From Metabacillus lacus (GTDB lineage: Bacteria > Bacillota > Bacilli > Bacillales > Bacillaceae): a stretch of DNA of 64,000 bases. The translations under genes were made by a program, and so were the position numbers. The notes beneath the pieces are model-generated. The model did not search any database. It saw only the letters and a list, made by a program, of their open reading frames with translations, and was not told the origin of the DNA. Positions 1 to 8,885 of the stretch are shown one piece after another (positions within the stretch are counted from its first letter, which is position 1; each line of letters starts with the position of its first letter). The stretch spans positions 16,944 to 80,943 of the forward strand of contig NZ_WKKI01000011.1 of assembly GCF_009674805.1 (NCBI RefSeq), read 5' to 3'.

Positions 1-591
1 CTTAAGATGAAACGTTGTATCATCATTCTCCAGCATTACCAGCTTCTGATACTTCACCGGTATCAGACCCCAATTATGAATAAATTGCTCAAGTGCTTTC
101 TCCTTATCCTCATAAGCGCCTCCAATATGCATGACACATCTATGTTCGGCAGGAATATTCATGCCTCTCAGTAAAGCTTCGTGCATATGAAGGGTTTTTA
201 ATGACATATTCAAAATATCAGGTTCTTTTGAATTGAGAACAACAAAATGATCTGGATGAAAATCCACCCTCATTTCATGCTTTCCTATAAAGTCGGCTAT
301 GCTGTTGAGCGGTTCACGAAGCTCATTCATATACCGCCACTCACTCAGTTCCGGATGGTTTGCCAAGGGAATCAGCTTTGAGCTGAGTCTGAAAAAATGA
401 ATATCATTGCCCGCATTGTGCTTGAGCAGCCTGAGACAGTTTTCCAAATTGGAACGGGCAATTCTCTCAAGCTTTTTAATGGCAGCATCTCTATCCTTAA
501 TCTTGCTGAACTGTGCGTATGTCATCGTTTGGGAGGGTGAGCAATTTTGCAGCTGCATGCTCATCGCAACATACCCCATTCTTACCCGCAT
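1..591 (-). CDS. uvsE: UV DNA damage endonuclease UvsE, 5' part (3' end outside window)
   Basis: The reverse strand encodes an uninterrupted 197-codon N-terminal part of a UvsE/UVDE-type endonuclease, a TIM-barrel metal enzyme that nicks DNA 5' of UV photoproducts. Seen: an N-terminal strand RVRMGYVAMS, then HFFRLSSKLIPLA, MRVDFHPDHFVVL, VMHIGGAYEDKE and a closing MLENDD, which are the conserved barrel segments with metal-binding His, Asp and Glu. The ATG at 591 is preceded by a purine-rich AGGGG site and matches the usual family start. The frame is also open upstream to an ATG at 729, also behind a GGGGAG, so a 46-residue longer N terminus cannot be excluded. The gene runs off the left edge, so metal ligands of the C-terminal half are not visible. 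Confidence 0.9.
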   Translation of the reverse strand, partial: MRVRMGYVAMSMQLQNCSPSQTMTYAQFSKIKDRDAAIKKLERIARSNLENCLRLLKHNAGNDIHFFRLSSKLIPLANHPELSEWRYMNELREPLNSIADFIGKHEMRVDFHPDHFVVLNSKEPDILNMSLKTLHMHEALLRGMNIPAEHRCVMHIGGAYEDKEKALEQFIHNWGLIPVKYQKLVMLENDDTTFHLK

Positions 592-761
592 GTTTTCAAC
601 CCCTATTTCACCAATATACAAATAGTTTGTCCATGTTAGCTGCATTTTTAGCATGCGAAACTGATTTGCGTGGAGTTTTCGCAGTTGAAGGATACATCTT
701 GGAGCATGTTGAGGAAACTGGTTAAGCATCTCCCCTGACTAGTGAAAACCACTCTACATAT

Positions 762-1040
762 ATAAACGGAAGAATTCCGTCTATCCAGAAAAAACAACGA
801 ATATTAGCTGAAATAAACGGAAGATTTTCGTCTATCCAGAAAAAACAACGAATATGAGCTGAGATAAACGGAAGAATTCCGCCTATTCAGAAAAAACAAC
901 GAATATGAGCTGAAATAAACGGAGGATTTCCATCTATCCAGAAAAAACAACGAATATGAGCTGAAATAAACGGAGGATTTTCGTCTATTCAGAAAAAACA
1001 ACGAATATGAGCTGAAATAAACGGAGGATTTCCGTCTAAG
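762..1040. repeat. Tandem 51-bp repeat, five full copies plus a partial sixth
   Basis: Copies begin at 762, 813, 864, 915, 966 and 1017, spaced exactly 51 bp. Each starts ATAAACGGA and ends AACGAATATGAGCTGA. Copies differ by a few substitutions, mostly in the GGAAGAATTCCG / GGAGGATTTTCG segment, which is a short dyad. Because 51 is a multiple of three the array stays open in one minus-strand frame, but this is a low-complexity repeat and not a gene. It lies between uvsE and cshA. Confidence 0.92.
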
Positions 1041-1172
1041 CTCCTAAAAAACCTTAAAATGGAGTATTTTAAGAAGCTTAAGCGGAATTCATTCCCTTAT
1101 CCTCTCTAAAAAACGGCCTATCCTGAGTTTAACCGGATTTCTTACGCTTATTTTTGTTTGTTGTGAAGGGGA

Positions 1173-1635
1173 GACTCACTTTTGTCCTTCATCGCCCTTA
1201 TGAAGGACATTTCCCTCGCTTTTCCACTCACTTTTGTCCTTCATTACCCTTATGAAGGACATTTCCCTCGCTTTTCCACTCACTTTTGTCCTTCATTGCC
1301 CCTTCGAAGGACATTTACCTCGCTTTTCCACTCACTTTTGTCCTTCATCGCCCTTATGAAGGACATTTCCCTCGCTTTTCCACTCACTTTTGTCCTTCAT
1401 CGCCCTTATGAAGGACATTTCCCTCACTTTTCCACTCACTTTTGTCCTTCATCACCCTTATGAAGGACATTTCTCCAGATTTTAGCCTCACTTTTGTCCT
1501 TCATTGCCCCTTTGAAGGACATTTACCTCGCTTTTCCACTCACTTTTGTCCTTCATCACCCCTATGAAGGACGTTTCTCCAGATTTTAGCCTCACTTTTG
1601 TCCTTCATCGCCCCGATGAAGGACATTTAGCCAAA
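1173..1635. repeat. Tandem 52-bp hairpin repeat, nine copies
   Basis: The word TGTCCTTCAT recurs at 1183, 1235, 1287, 1339, 1391, 1443, 1495, 1547 and 1599, a strict 52-bp period. In most copies it is followed after about 7-8 bases by its reverse complement ATGAAGGACA, so each unit forms a stem of up to 10 bp. Spacers between units are pyrimidine rich (CTCGCTTTTCCACTCACTTT). Loop and spacer vary while the stem is mostly kept. It is not CRISPR: the spacers are not unique and the repeat is a hairpin with a fixed period. It lies just downstream of the cshA terminator. Confidence 0.93.
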
Positions 1636-1639
1636 GCAT

Positions 1640-1676
1640 AAAAAAAACAGCACCACATCATGCGGCGCTGTTTCTG
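1640..1676 (-). terminator. Rho-independent terminator of cshA
   Basis: Read on the minus strand, AACAGCGCCGC and GTGGTGCTGTT pair around a short loop and are followed by a run of eight T. It lies directly after the cshA stop codon. Confidence 0.85.
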
Positions 1677-1681
1677 TATTA

Positions 1682-3151
1682 TTATTCTGATTTTGATTTT
1701 TTGTTATAAGGGCGGCGCTGCTGAGAGCGGCCTTTCTCTGAGTAAGAGCGAGTACCCTTCTTGCTGGAACCGGAAGGACGCTGCTGGCCGTCACGCTTTC
1801 CTCTCGGTGAACGGTTTTTGCTGCGGCTGTATGCCGGCGGCTCGTCCGTCAAACGAACAGGTACGTCGTCAGGCCCTTTCGTCATCAGCTTGATAACTGC
1901 TGCTACTACTGTTTCAGAATCAAATTCTTCAAGCAGTTCCTGAGCAGACCTCTTATAATAGCTAAGGTCTGCACCATCAATGGTAGTACGGATTTTTTCA
2001 GTCGTCATTTGCTGCTGGCCTTCCAAAGCCTCATCCAGAGTAGGCGGCTTCATGCGGTCCATTTTACGTTTTGTTGTACGCTCAATGTTACGAAGCATAT
2101 CTGTTTCTCTTGGAGTAACAAATGTCATTGCAACACCGTTTTTGCCGGCACGGCCTGTACGACCAATTCGGTGAACGTAGCTTTCCGGGTCCTGCGGAAT
2201 ATCAAAGTTGTAAACGTGGGTAACACCGGAAATATCAAGTCCGCGGGCTGCTACATCAGTTGCAACAAGCACTTCAATAGAACCGTCTTTAAATTTGCGA
2301 AGTGCAGACATACGCTTCGCCTGGCTGAGGTCGCCGTGAATTCCTTCTGCAGCATAGCCTCTCAGCGTAAGAGCCTCGGAAAGCTCATCTACACGTCTTT
2401 TTGTGCGTCCGAAAACAATGGCAAGTTCAGGAGACTGAATGTCAAGAAGGCGCGTAAGTACATCAAACTTCTTTTTCTCCTGAGTCTCTAGAGAGTACTG
2501 CTGAATGTTTGGAACGGTAACTTCCTTCGCTTTTACTTTAACAAGCTCAGGGTTTGTCATAAAGCGCTCAGCAATCATTCTGATCGGATCAGGCATTGTT
2601 GCAGAGAACAAAAGCGTCTGGCGCTCATTAGGAATATTGGAAAGAATTGCTTCAATATCCTCAATAAAGCCCATATTCAGCATTTCATCTGCCTCATCAA
2701 GTACAACAGTGTGAACACCTTGCAGATTGATTGTTTTACGGTTGATATGGTCAATCAGACGTCCTGGTGTACCAACAATGATCTGCGGATTTTTTTTCAA
2801 AGCGCGGATCTGGCGGTTGATGTCCTGTCCTCCGTAGATAGGAAGAACGCGTGCACGCTTGTAATAGCTGATTTTATAAAGCTCTTCAGAAACCTGAATC
2901 GCCAATTCTCTTGTCGGGGCAATGACAATTGCCTGAATTTGTGAATTAGTCGGCTCAATTTTCTCAACAAGCGGAAGGCCGAACGCAGCTGTTTTCCCTG
3001 TACCTGTCTGCGCTTGTCCAATGACATCTCTTTTTTGAAGGCCTAGAGGAATTGTCTGAGCCTGAATTGGTGTAGCCTCTTCAAATCCCATTCTTTTTAC
3101 AGCTTTCATAAGATCAGAACTTAAGCCTAAATCTTGGAACATAATTGTCAA
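1682..3151 (-). CDS. cshA: DEAD-box ATP-dependent RNA helicase CshA
   Basis: CshA is the main cold-shock and RNA-degradosome DEAD-box helicase of Bacillus, unwinding structured RNA in the cytoplasm. Seen: Q motif ([11 protein letters not shown]), Walker A AQTGTGKT about residues 47-54, PTREL, TPGR, DEAD at 152-155, SAT near 183, [10 protein letters not shown] in the second RecA domain, and a Lys/Arg/Ser-rich tail after about residue 430 typical of CshA. The ORF can be read from an ATG at 3160, but AAAGGAG abuts that codon. The TTG at 3151 has correct 9-10 nt spacing and gives the family N terminus M-T-I-x-F-Q-D, so I chose TTG (489 aa). Order ddl-murF-hydrolase-cshA is the common Bacillus one. 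Confidence 0.96.
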   Translation of the reverse strand: MTIMFQDLGLSSDLMKAVKRMGFEEATPIQAQTIPLGLQKRDVIGQAQTGTGKTAAFGLPLVEKIEPTNSQIQAIVIAPTRELAIQVSEELYKISYYKRARVLPIYGGQDINRQIRALKKNPQIIVGTPGRLIDHINRKTINLQGVHTVVLDEADEMLNMGFIEDIEAILSNIPNERQTLLFSATMPDPIRMIAERFMTNPELVKVKAKEVTVPNIQQYSLETQEKKKFDVLTRLLDIQSPELAIVFGRTKRRVDELSEALTLRGYAAEGIHGDLSQAKRMSALRKFKDGSIEVLVATDVAARGLDISGVTHVYNFDIPQDPESYVHRIGRTGRAGKNGVAMTFVTPRETDMLRNIERTTKRKMDRMKPPTLDEALEGQQQMTTEKIRTTIDGADLSYYKRSAQELLEEFDSETVVAAVIKLMTKGPDDVPVRLTDEPPAYSRSKNRSPRGKRDGQQRPSGSSKKGTRSYSEKGRSQQRRPYNKKSKSE

Positions 3152-3199
3152 TTTATTCATACTCCTTTTATCTAGCTACTTCACGGTTTTATTTTCCAA

Positions 3200-3230
3200 C
3201 AAACAAAAATGCTCTTGCAATAAGAGCATG
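3200..3230 (-). terminator. Terminator-like hairpin in front of cshA
   Basis: On the minus strand ATGCTCTT, a five-base loop and AAGAGCAT are followed by five T. It sits between the esterase gene and cshA, so it either ends the upstream transcript or acts as a hairpin in the cshA leader. Confidence 0.6.
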
Positions 3231-3310
3231 TGTTTCATATTAAGAAGCCGTAAACACTTTAAAGACTATCATAACATGAAAATGCTGTTATTACAATAAG
3301 TCGCCTTTTT

Positions 3311-4003
3311 TTACCTTTTCTCAATCAGAAACTTATCCACTTCCTCGACCAGCCGGGGGAAATCTTCCCCATGGCAGACATGATGCTTGGAACAAGGCAG
3401 CAGGCAAAGCTCCTTTTTGCTGGAGCCGACTGTCTGAAAAAGAAAATGGGCGCTTTTAACAGGAACAATCCCATCACACTCGCCCTGGACGATTAATACC
3501 GGAACCTTAATGTTTGCTAAATGGGGCTTAATATATTTGACAAGCTTTCTAAATTGTAAAGTAGCACTTATTGGTGTTTTTGTAATTTTTGATTTGTAGC
3601 GGTGAAACAATTCGTTATCTGTTATTTTACCTTTTCGCCAATCTCTAACTAAAGCGGAAATATCACTAAGGAATTGCTTAGGGTTCACATAGTAAGCAGC
3701 TGCACTTAACAGCACAAGCTTTGAAACAGGGTATTTCGAGGTAAGATATGCTGCAATCAGCCCTCCCATGGAAAACCCGATCACATATACCTCTTCGTGC
3801 CTTTTCAGCAGAGACTGCAGCTCTTTCTCTGCTTCTTGAATCCACTCATTGAACAGTATTCCCTTTAATGACAATTCCTCTCCATGTCCCGGCAGAGTCG
3901 GCATAATAATTTCCCAGTCTGTTTTTTTCTGAAGGTGAACTGCAAGCGGCTCTACTTCATAGGGCGCACCCGTAAAGCCGTGTATACATAGGCAACCGGC
4001 CAT
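3311..4003 (-). CDS. Alpha/beta hydrolase, Est30-like carboxylesterase family
   Basis: A 230-residue cytoplasmic alpha/beta hydrolase. Seen: oxyanion segment HGFTG at residues 8-12, nucleophile elbow GFSMGG with Ser78, Asp177 in QGECDGIVP and His208 in CSKHH, so the catalytic triad is complete. Length and motifs match short bacterial carboxylesterases such as Geobacillus Est30; substrate unknown. A GTG at 4012 is in frame but lies inside the AGGAGTG ribosome site; the ATG at 4003 has proper spacing. It lies between murF and cshA on the same strand, a conserved Bacillus neighbourhood, although a small gene and terminator on the other strand interrupt the run from murF. Confidence 0.88.
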   Translation of the reverse strand: MAGCLCIHGFTGAPYEVEPLAVHLQKKTDWEIIMPTLPGHGEELSLKGILFNEWIQEAEKELQSLLKRHEEVYVIGFSMGGLIAAYLTSKYPVSKLVLLSAAAYYVNPKQFLSDISALVRDWRKGKITDNELFHRYKSKITKTPISATLQFRKLVKYIKPHLANIKVPVLIVQGECDGIVPVKSAHFLFQTVGSSKKELCLLPCSKHHVCHGEDFPRLVEEVDKFLIEKR

Positions 4004-4139
4004 AGGAATCACTCCTGATAACTGTCTACCAAAATTATACCTGATTCAATACAATTTGAAACCTCTTTAAGTGGCTGGTTTCATTCTTCAAAATACCGGG
4101 GTATACCAAAACTATTACATAATAAAGGAGAAAACTTTC

Positions 4140-4244
4140 ATGCCAGCCCTTAAAAACAGCATTTTAGAAATATTGGATGAAACTTTGCAATACACCATAG
4201 GCGCCGGTCTGGCTCTGCTGCTGATTCTGCCGCTCATTACATAA
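4140..4244 (+). CDS. Small hydrophobic peptide, 34 aa, unknown function
   Basis: An ATG preceded by AAAGGAG at good spacing opens a 34-codon frame. The product has a short polar head (MPALKNSILEILDET) and one C-terminal hydrophobic helix (GAGLALLLILPLIT) long enough to reach into a membrane. A stable terminator follows about 40 bp later, so it looks like an independent transcription unit on the strand opposite to murF and the esterase. I do not recognise a family. Start signal plus terminator make it credible, but its coding nature is unproven. Confidence 0.5.
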   Translation: MPALKNSILEILDETLQYTIGAGLALLLILPLIT

Positions 4245-4286
4245 TCGACAGCACGGAGGCATCAAGATTTACATACGTTTCAAATG

Positions 4287-4316
4287 GAGGGGGTCCTGGG
4301 GCACCCTCTTTTTTTT
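4287..4316 (+). terminator. Terminator after the 34-aa ORF
   Basis: GAGGG and CCCTC arms around a GGTCCTGGGGCA centre are followed by eight T on the plus strand. The stem also faces the 3' end of murF from the other side. Confidence 0.7.
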
Positions 4317-4326
4317 GCGCTGCCTG

Positions 4327-5694
4327 TTAAGAAACTGCTTCCACCACTTCTTCAAGCTTCATTGCTCTGGAAGCTTTCAAATAAAGCAGATCTCCTGATG
4401 CTGCTGTGTTTTGAATAAAGCTAATGAGTTCAGCTTTGTCTTCAAAGCTGAAGACCCTTTCTTCACCGAGTTTCTTCAAAGCTCCTTCAGCTATGTTCTT
4501 CCCAAGTTTGCCGTAAGTTATAACAAGCGACGTTTTTTCAGGGTTAATAAATTCCCCTACTTCTCTGTGAAAATCCTCTTCCTTTTCACCAAGCTCCAGC
4601 ATATCTCCCAGGATCAATATCTTTCTGTGATAGCCTCCCATATCCTCTGTCAGGCTGATGCCTGCTTTCATGGAGGTCGGACTAGCGTTATAGGCATCAT
4701 TGATGATTGAATAGCCCTCTTTGCTTTCTGACATTTCAAGGCGCATTCTCGTCATCTCCAGAGCCCTCAGGCCTTTGGCTGCTTCTTCATCGGTAATGCC
4801 AAGGCTTCTTCCCGCTGCAAGCGCGGCCAGAGAATTAAGAACATTGTGCCTTCCCAGAATGGGAACATAAAATTCCTGGCTGGAGTCATTAACTGTAAAT
4901 GTCATCCCGTTGGAAGCAGATTCCACCGAAACCGGATAAAGCTGATTCTCTTCATCCTCGCCAAACGTGATGCAATTTTGTGTAGCCCAGGTGATTCTTT
5001 CCTGAAGAAGCGGTTCATCACCTATGTAAATAAAAACACCTTCAGCATGCAAACCCTCGATAATTTCAAGCTTTGCCTCCGCGATACCTTCACGTGAGCC
5101 CAGGTCCATCAAATGTGATTCGCCTATGTTGGTGATTACAGCGATATCAGGCTCAGCAAGCTTTGATAACGTGCTGATTTCCCCTCTTGCGCTCATACCC
5201 ATTTCAAGTACTGCCACCTCAGTATCCTCATTCATTTCCAGCAGTGTCAGGGGAAGCCCTATGTGATTATTGAAGTTTCCCTTTGTTTTATGAACAGTAT
5301 ATTTGGTGCCCGCAACAGCGGCGATCAAATCTTTTGTTGTGGTTTTTCCGTTGCTGCCTGTTACGCCAACTACCTTCACACCAATCTGCCTGCGATATTC
5401 CCCGGCAAGCTGCTGCAGTGCGGAAAGTGTATCCTGAACAAAAATGACAGGGCCATCAGACGGAGGATTGGGCTGTCCCTCCTGCCAGAGAACTGCAGCT
5501 GCTCCTTCACTCAATGCTTTTTCAGCAAATGTGTGGCCATTGAATTTCTCACCTATTAGAGGGATGAACAAACTGCCCTCGACAATGCTTCTGGAATCTG
5601 TTGTTACACCGTTTAACATGATGCTTTCATCAGACTGCTTCAGGCCTTTTCCGCCTGACATCTCCTGAACTTCCTTTAAGGAGCGGATGATCAT
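4327..5694 (-). CDS. murF: UDP-N-acetylmuramoyl-tripeptide--D-alanyl-D-alanine ligase MurF
   Basis: MurF adds D-Ala-D-Ala to the UDP-MurNAc tripeptide, the last cytoplasmic step of peptidoglycan precursor synthesis. Seen: an N-terminal substrate domain with TTDSR near 31-35, the Mur-ligase P-loop GSNGKTTTKD at 113-122, NNHIGLPLTLL, MGMSARGEI, the ATP-site HNVLNSLAAL and NDAYNASPTSM, then a C-terminal Rossmann-like domain with LILGDMLELG. 455 aa is normal. Start ATG is preceded by GGAGAG. It follows ddl, which makes its D-Ala-D-Ala substrate, about 70 bp downstream on the same strand. Confidence 0.97.
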   Translation of the reverse strand: MIIRSLKEVQEMSGGKGLKQSDESIMLNGVTTDSRSIVEGSLFIPLIGEKFNGHTFAEKALSEGAAAVLWQEGQPNPPSDGPVIFVQDTLSALQQLAGEYRRQIGVKVVGVTGSNGKTTTKDLIAAVAGTKYTVHKTKGNFNNHIGLPLTLLEMNEDTEVAVLEMGMSARGEISTLSKLAEPDIAVITNIGESHLMDLGSREGIAEAKLEIIEGLHAEGVFIYIGDEPLLQERITWATQNCITFGEDEENQLYPVSVESASNGMTFTVNDSSQEFYVPILGRHNVLNSLAALAAGRSLGITDEEAAKGLRALEMTRMRLEMSESKEGYSIINDAYNASPTSMKAGISLTEDMGGYHRKILILGDMLELGEKEEDFHREVGEFINPEKTSLVITYGKLGKNIAEGALKKLGEERVFSFEDKAELISFIQNTAASGDLLYLKASRAMKLEEVVEAVS

Positions 5695-5721
5695 TTGCGC
5701 CTACTCTCCTCTCATTTATGT

Positions 5722-5763
5722 AGAAGAAACACTATCAGACTCTTCCCTGATAGTGTTTCTTCT
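5722..5763. other. 17-bp perfect inverted repeat between ddl and murF
   Basis: AGAAGAAACACTATCAG and its exact reverse complement are separated by eight bases. T-rich sequence follows on the plus-strand side only, so on the strand of ddl and murF it is at best a weak terminator; it could protect the ddl 3' end or limit murF expression. Confidence 0.75.
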
Positions 5764-5764
5764 T

Positions 5765-6856
5765 TTAATTAAACGTATGTTTAATTTCCTGTTTTGCTTT
5801 GTATCGTTCCAAAGCGAGATCAACCAGTTTCTCAATCAATTGAGGATATTCAAGGTCGGTATGCTTCCATAACAGCGGAAACATGCTGTATGGCGTAAAC
5901 CCTGGCATTGTGTTGACTTCATTGATAAGAGCTTTGCCATCTCTTGTCAGGAAAAAGTCTGCTCTGACAAGCCCTGAACCGTCAATTGCCTTAAAAGCTT
6001 TGACAGCCATTTCGCCAATCTGCTTTTGCTCGTCTGCACTTACCTCTGCCGGGATGATCAAATCTGTATCTCCATCTTCATACTTGGCTTTATAATCGTA
6101 AAAATCTTTTTTCGGGGCAATTTCTCCGATTACAGACACAGCAGGCTCATCATTTCCTATCACGCCGATTTCAATTTCTCTTCCAACGATAGCTTCTTCC
6201 ACAATAATTTTCCGGTCATATTGAAAAGCTTCCTGAAATGCAGAAATCAGACTTTCGCGGTCGCTGCACTTGCTAATTCCTACACTGGAGCCAAGATTAG
6301 CAGGCTTTACAAAACAAGGATAGCCAAGTTTTTCTTCGACCAGCTCATAAGCTTTTTCATGGTCTTTTTCCCAGTCATTTCGAATAAACCACACATATTC
6401 CGCCTGTTCAAGACCAGCCTGGGCAAACAGCTGCTTCATTACCACTTTATCCATTCCTGCAGAAGAAGCCAGAACACCATTCCCCGCGTATGGAACATTA
6501 AGGACTTCCAGCAGTCCCTGCACTGTTCCGTCTTCGCCGTTAGGTCCGTGGAGAAGAGGGAAAATAACATCAATACTCTCGCTTTTTTCTTCAGCCCCAA
6601 TTGAAAAAAGCTGATTGTTTAATGCTGCAGGTGAAATGACACTGTGTTCACTGCTATTTAAGCGGAGAGAGGAGACTTCACTAACCGGTCCCTCAAGCTG
6701 CTTGCCGCGGATCCATTCTCCCTTTTCAGTTATATATATAGGATGGATATCAAACTTATCCGTATTCAATGCTTTAATCACTGCAAAAGCAGTTTGCAAA
6801 GACACTTGATGTTCAGCGGACTTTCCGCCGTATAAAAGACCAAGTTTCATTTTCAT
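5765..6856 (-). CDS. ddl: D-alanine--D-alanine ligase
   Basis: ATP-grasp ligase making the D-Ala-D-Ala dipeptide for peptidoglycan. Seen: N-terminal [11 protein letters not shown], the loop [14 protein letters not shown], the ATP-binding [24 protein letters not shown] and the metal/phosphate site [16 protein letters not shown]. 363 aa is the usual length. Two ATG codons (6856 and 6850) share the AGGGGGGAAG ribosome site; I chose the first. Co-directional with murF and followed by the long inverted repeat described separately. Confidence 0.97.
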   Translation of the reverse strand: MKMKLGLLYGGKSAEHQVSLQTAFAVIKALNTDKFDIHPIYITEKGEWIRGKQLEGPVSEVSSLRLNSSEHSVISPAALNNQLFSIGAEEKSESIDVIFPLLHGPNGEDGTVQGLLEVLNVPYAGNGVLASSAGMDKVVMKQLFAQAGLEQAEYVWFIRNDWEKDHEKAYELVEEKLGYPCFVKPANLGSSVGISKCSDRESLISAFQEAFQYDRKIIVEEAIVGREIEIGVIGNDEPAVSVIGEIAPKKDFYDYKAKYEDGDTDLIIPAEVSADEQKQIGEMAVKAFKAIDGSGLVRADFFLTRDGKALINEVNTMPGFTPYSMFPLLWKHTDLEYPQLIEKLVDLALERYKAKQEIKHTFN

Positions 6857-7029
6857 GCAGCTTCCCCCTCACAAATTCATCTAATCCATTTTATCACTTT
6901 CAGCTGAAATTGTTATCGCATTTTATAAATCTATATATACTTCGGAGTGAATTCTTTTTTTCAGCCCTGAGCAAGATTACAAATGAAACCTACCCTTTTG
7001 TATTACAATATAAACGAGGAGGGATACAT

Positions 7030-7347
7030 ATGGAATCCATAAAAACAACAGAACAATTTAATACGCTCATTCAGCAGCCAAAAGAAGTCATTATAAAGTT
7101 TTACGCGACATGGTGCCCTGATTGCACACGAATGGACATGTTCATCGGTGATATTCTTGAAGAGTACAAGAACATCGACTGGTATCAAATTAACAAAGAC
7201 GATTTTCCTGAGATTGCTGAGAAATATCAGGTAATGGGCATACCGAGCCTGCTGATATTCAAAAATGGAGAAAAGCTCGGCCACCTGCACAGTGCAAACG
7301 CAAAAACTCCTGAGCAGGTTCAGGCATTTCTGAGCGAAAAGCTGTAA
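7030..7347 (+). CDS. ydbP: Thioredoxin-like protein YdbP
   Basis: A 105-residue single-domain thioredoxin. Seen: active site WCPDC at 28-32 in FYATWCPDC, a cis-proline in MGIPSLLIF at about residue 72, and the conserved tail LHSANAKTPEQV. It is very close to Bacillus YdbP, which lies in the same ddl/murF/cshA region in B. subtilis. The frame is open further upstream, but the ATG at 7030 follows GAGGAGGG with good spacing and starts the domain correctly. The partner protein and redox role are not known from sequence. Confidence 0.92.
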   Translation: MESIKTTEQFNTLIQQPKEVIIKFYATWCPDCTRMDMFIGDILEEYKNIDWYQINKDDFPEIAEKYQVMGIPSLLIFKNGEKLGHLHSANAKTPEQVQAFLSEKL

Positions 7348-7349
7348 AA

Positions 7350-7378
7350 TTGACAATGCAGTTATAAACACATATGAT
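7350..7378 (+). promoter_or_regulatory. Sigma-A promoter for the S-box unit
   Basis: TTGACA at 7350-7355, a 17-bp spacer and TATGAT at 7373-7378, about 30 bp ahead of the SAM riboswitch. Confidence 0.8.
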
Positions 7379-7404
7379 TCTCTTACATTTCTAAATATTT
7401 TAAT

Positions 7405-7510
7405 ACTCTTATCAAGAGAGGCGGAGGGAAACGGCCCTGCGAAGCCTCGGCAACGGATCTCTGAGACACCGTGCCAAGTCCTGCAAACATTCGTTTGGAA
7501 GATGAGAGAT
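7405..7510 (+). ncRNA. SAM riboswitch (S-box leader)
   Basis: Class I SAM aptamer: TCTTATCAAGAGAGGCGGAG at the 5' side, GGCCCTGCGAAGCCTCGGCAAC in the core (the GCAACC-type kink-turn partner), GTGCCAAGTCCTGCA and the closing GGAAGATGAGAG. Such leaders turn genes off when S-adenosylmethionine is plentiful. It precedes an ATP-grasp/flavin-monooxygenase gene pair. Confidence 0.95.
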
Positions 7511-7520
7511 GCTGATGTAT

Positions 7521-7556
7521 GCAGCCTCTCCCTCTAATGAAGGAGAGGCTTTTCTA
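7521..7556 (+). terminator. S-box regulated terminator
   Basis: GCCTCTCC and GGAGAGGC arms with TTTTCT after them form the expression-platform terminator of the SAM riboswitch. Confidence 0.85.
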
Positions 7557-7619
7557 TTGTTCCCGCCCATCAGGGATATACGCACTTAATTCCGAGTAAA
7601 TAGAGAGGAGAAATACAAA

Positions 7620-8864
7620 TTGAAAGACACCTATATTCAGGGAAGTGAATTGTGGGATAAATTAAAAGAGTTTCCCTCTGATATCCCTCCTGCCATTGTT
7701 TTTAATGCTCATATCACAGGCCTTGCCATCGCGCGTTCTCTCGGCAAAGAGGGTATTCCGGTCATTGCCCTGGACAGGGACGGCCGTGCAGTAGGACTGC
7801 AATCTAAATACGTAGGAGCAGGAATTCTCTGTCCTAATCCCCTGACAGATGAAGAGGGGTTCATCAGCCTCCTTTTGGAAATCGGCAAGCGCCTTCCACT
7901 AAAAGGCGTGCTGTTTCCCTGCAATGATGAATGGGTGCTTACAGTCTCGAGACACAGAGAAAAGCTGCAGCAATATTACCATTTCCCCTTTGCAGACTAT
8001 GACATTGTCGAACCTTTGCTCAATAAACATAAGCTTTATAAAAAAGCGGAAGAGCTGGGCATACCTCATCCAAAAACCTGGTATCCCGGTGAATGGGAAA
8101 GTCCGGAAGCACTTTCGAAAGCAGTTCCTTATCCTTGTATTATTAAGCCGGTGGAGCAAAGAAGCTTTTATGAAGCCTTTCAGAAAAAAGCAATTCTCAT
8201 TGAAAATCCCCAGGAATTTCAACGTGCTCTTTCCGAGGTTTCAGGACACGGTACAGTGGTACAGGAGATTGTCGGAAGCTCCCTCTCAGACTTTTACTCT
8301 CTTTGCACCTATGTCGATCCCGATGGCGAAGTAAAGGGCTATTTTACAGGAAGAAAGCTTGAGCAGTATCCTCAAAATTTTGGGACAGGCTGCCTTGTTG
8401 AGTCTTCTCCTATTGACGAATTTGTACCTGCTGGAACGGAAATTCTTCAGACTGCCGGCTATTACGGAATTTCTGAGACGGAATTTGTATATGACAGCAG
8501 AGATCAAACATATAAATTATTAGATGTAAACACACGAGTGTGGAAGTGGATCGGACTCCCTGTTTTTGCCGGGGTTAACCTGCCGCTTCTTGCATACAGT
8601 GCAGCTGCCGGGCGCTCCATTGAAAAAATGGAAGCTGAAAGAGATTATGCAAAATGGGTATATGTACAAGACTACCTTCAATTAAAGCAGGAAAAAGGAA
8701 CATCGGGATATGGCCACTTGACAGATGAAGAGCTTCTTTCCGTTGTAACAGGGCAGCTCCCATCGGAAAATCTTGCTGATGCAGTCATTGATGCAGACGA
8801 TCCTCTTCCATCCGTCCGCCAGGTGAAAAATCAGTACCAGAACGGCTATATATGCCCTTGTTAA
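7620..8864 (+). CDS. ATP-grasp carboxylate-amine ligase family protein under S-box control
   Basis: A 414-residue ATP-grasp protein starting at TTG with GAGAGGAG nine bases upstream. Seen: an N-terminal Rossmann-like preATP domain (IVFNAHITGLAIARSLGKEGIPVIALDRD), an ATP-grasp core with CIIKPVEQRSF (ATP lysine), VVQEIVG and the metal site YKLLDVNTRVWKWIG near 300. This type joins a carboxylate to an amine using ATP, but the substrates are unknown. The SAM riboswitch and the flavin monooxygenase 21 bp downstream indicate a role in sulfur or methionine supply; that is inference. Confidence 0.85.
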   Translation: MKDTYIQGSELWDKLKEFPSDIPPAIVFNAHITGLAIARSLGKEGIPVIALDRDGRAVGLQSKYVGAGILCPNPLTDEEGFISLLLEIGKRLPLKGVLFPCNDEWVLTVSRHREKLQQYYHFPFADYDIVEPLLNKHKLYKKAEELGIPHPKTWYPGEWESPEALSKAVPYPCIIKPVEQRSFYEAFQKKAILIENPQEFQRALSEVSGHGTVVQEIVGSSLSDFYSLCTYVDPDGEVKGYFTGRKLEQYPQNFGTGCLVESSPIDEFVPAGTEILQTAGYYGISETEFVYDSRDQTYKLLDVNTRVWKWIGLPVFAGVNLPLLAYSAAAGRSIEKMEAERDYAKWVYVQDYLQLKQEKGTSGYGHLTDEELLSVVTGQLPSENLADAVIDADDPLPSVRQVKNQYQNGYICPC

Positions 8865-8885
8865 CAAAGGAAAGGAGTTTTAGCT

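Noticed and set aside
592..729. Longer N terminus of UvsE from the ATG at 729
   Set aside because: The frame is open with a possible ribosome site, but the family core begins at 591; kept only as an alternative start.
804..1463. Open frames of 65 and 93 codons across the two tandem arrays
   Set aside because: They only reflect repeat units without stops; no ribosome sites, and the products are pure repeats of the unit.
1173..1635. CRISPR-like regularly spaced repeats
   Set aside because: The period is fixed at 52 bp, the sequence between repeats is itself repeated rather than unique, and each unit is one hairpin; there are no cas genes.
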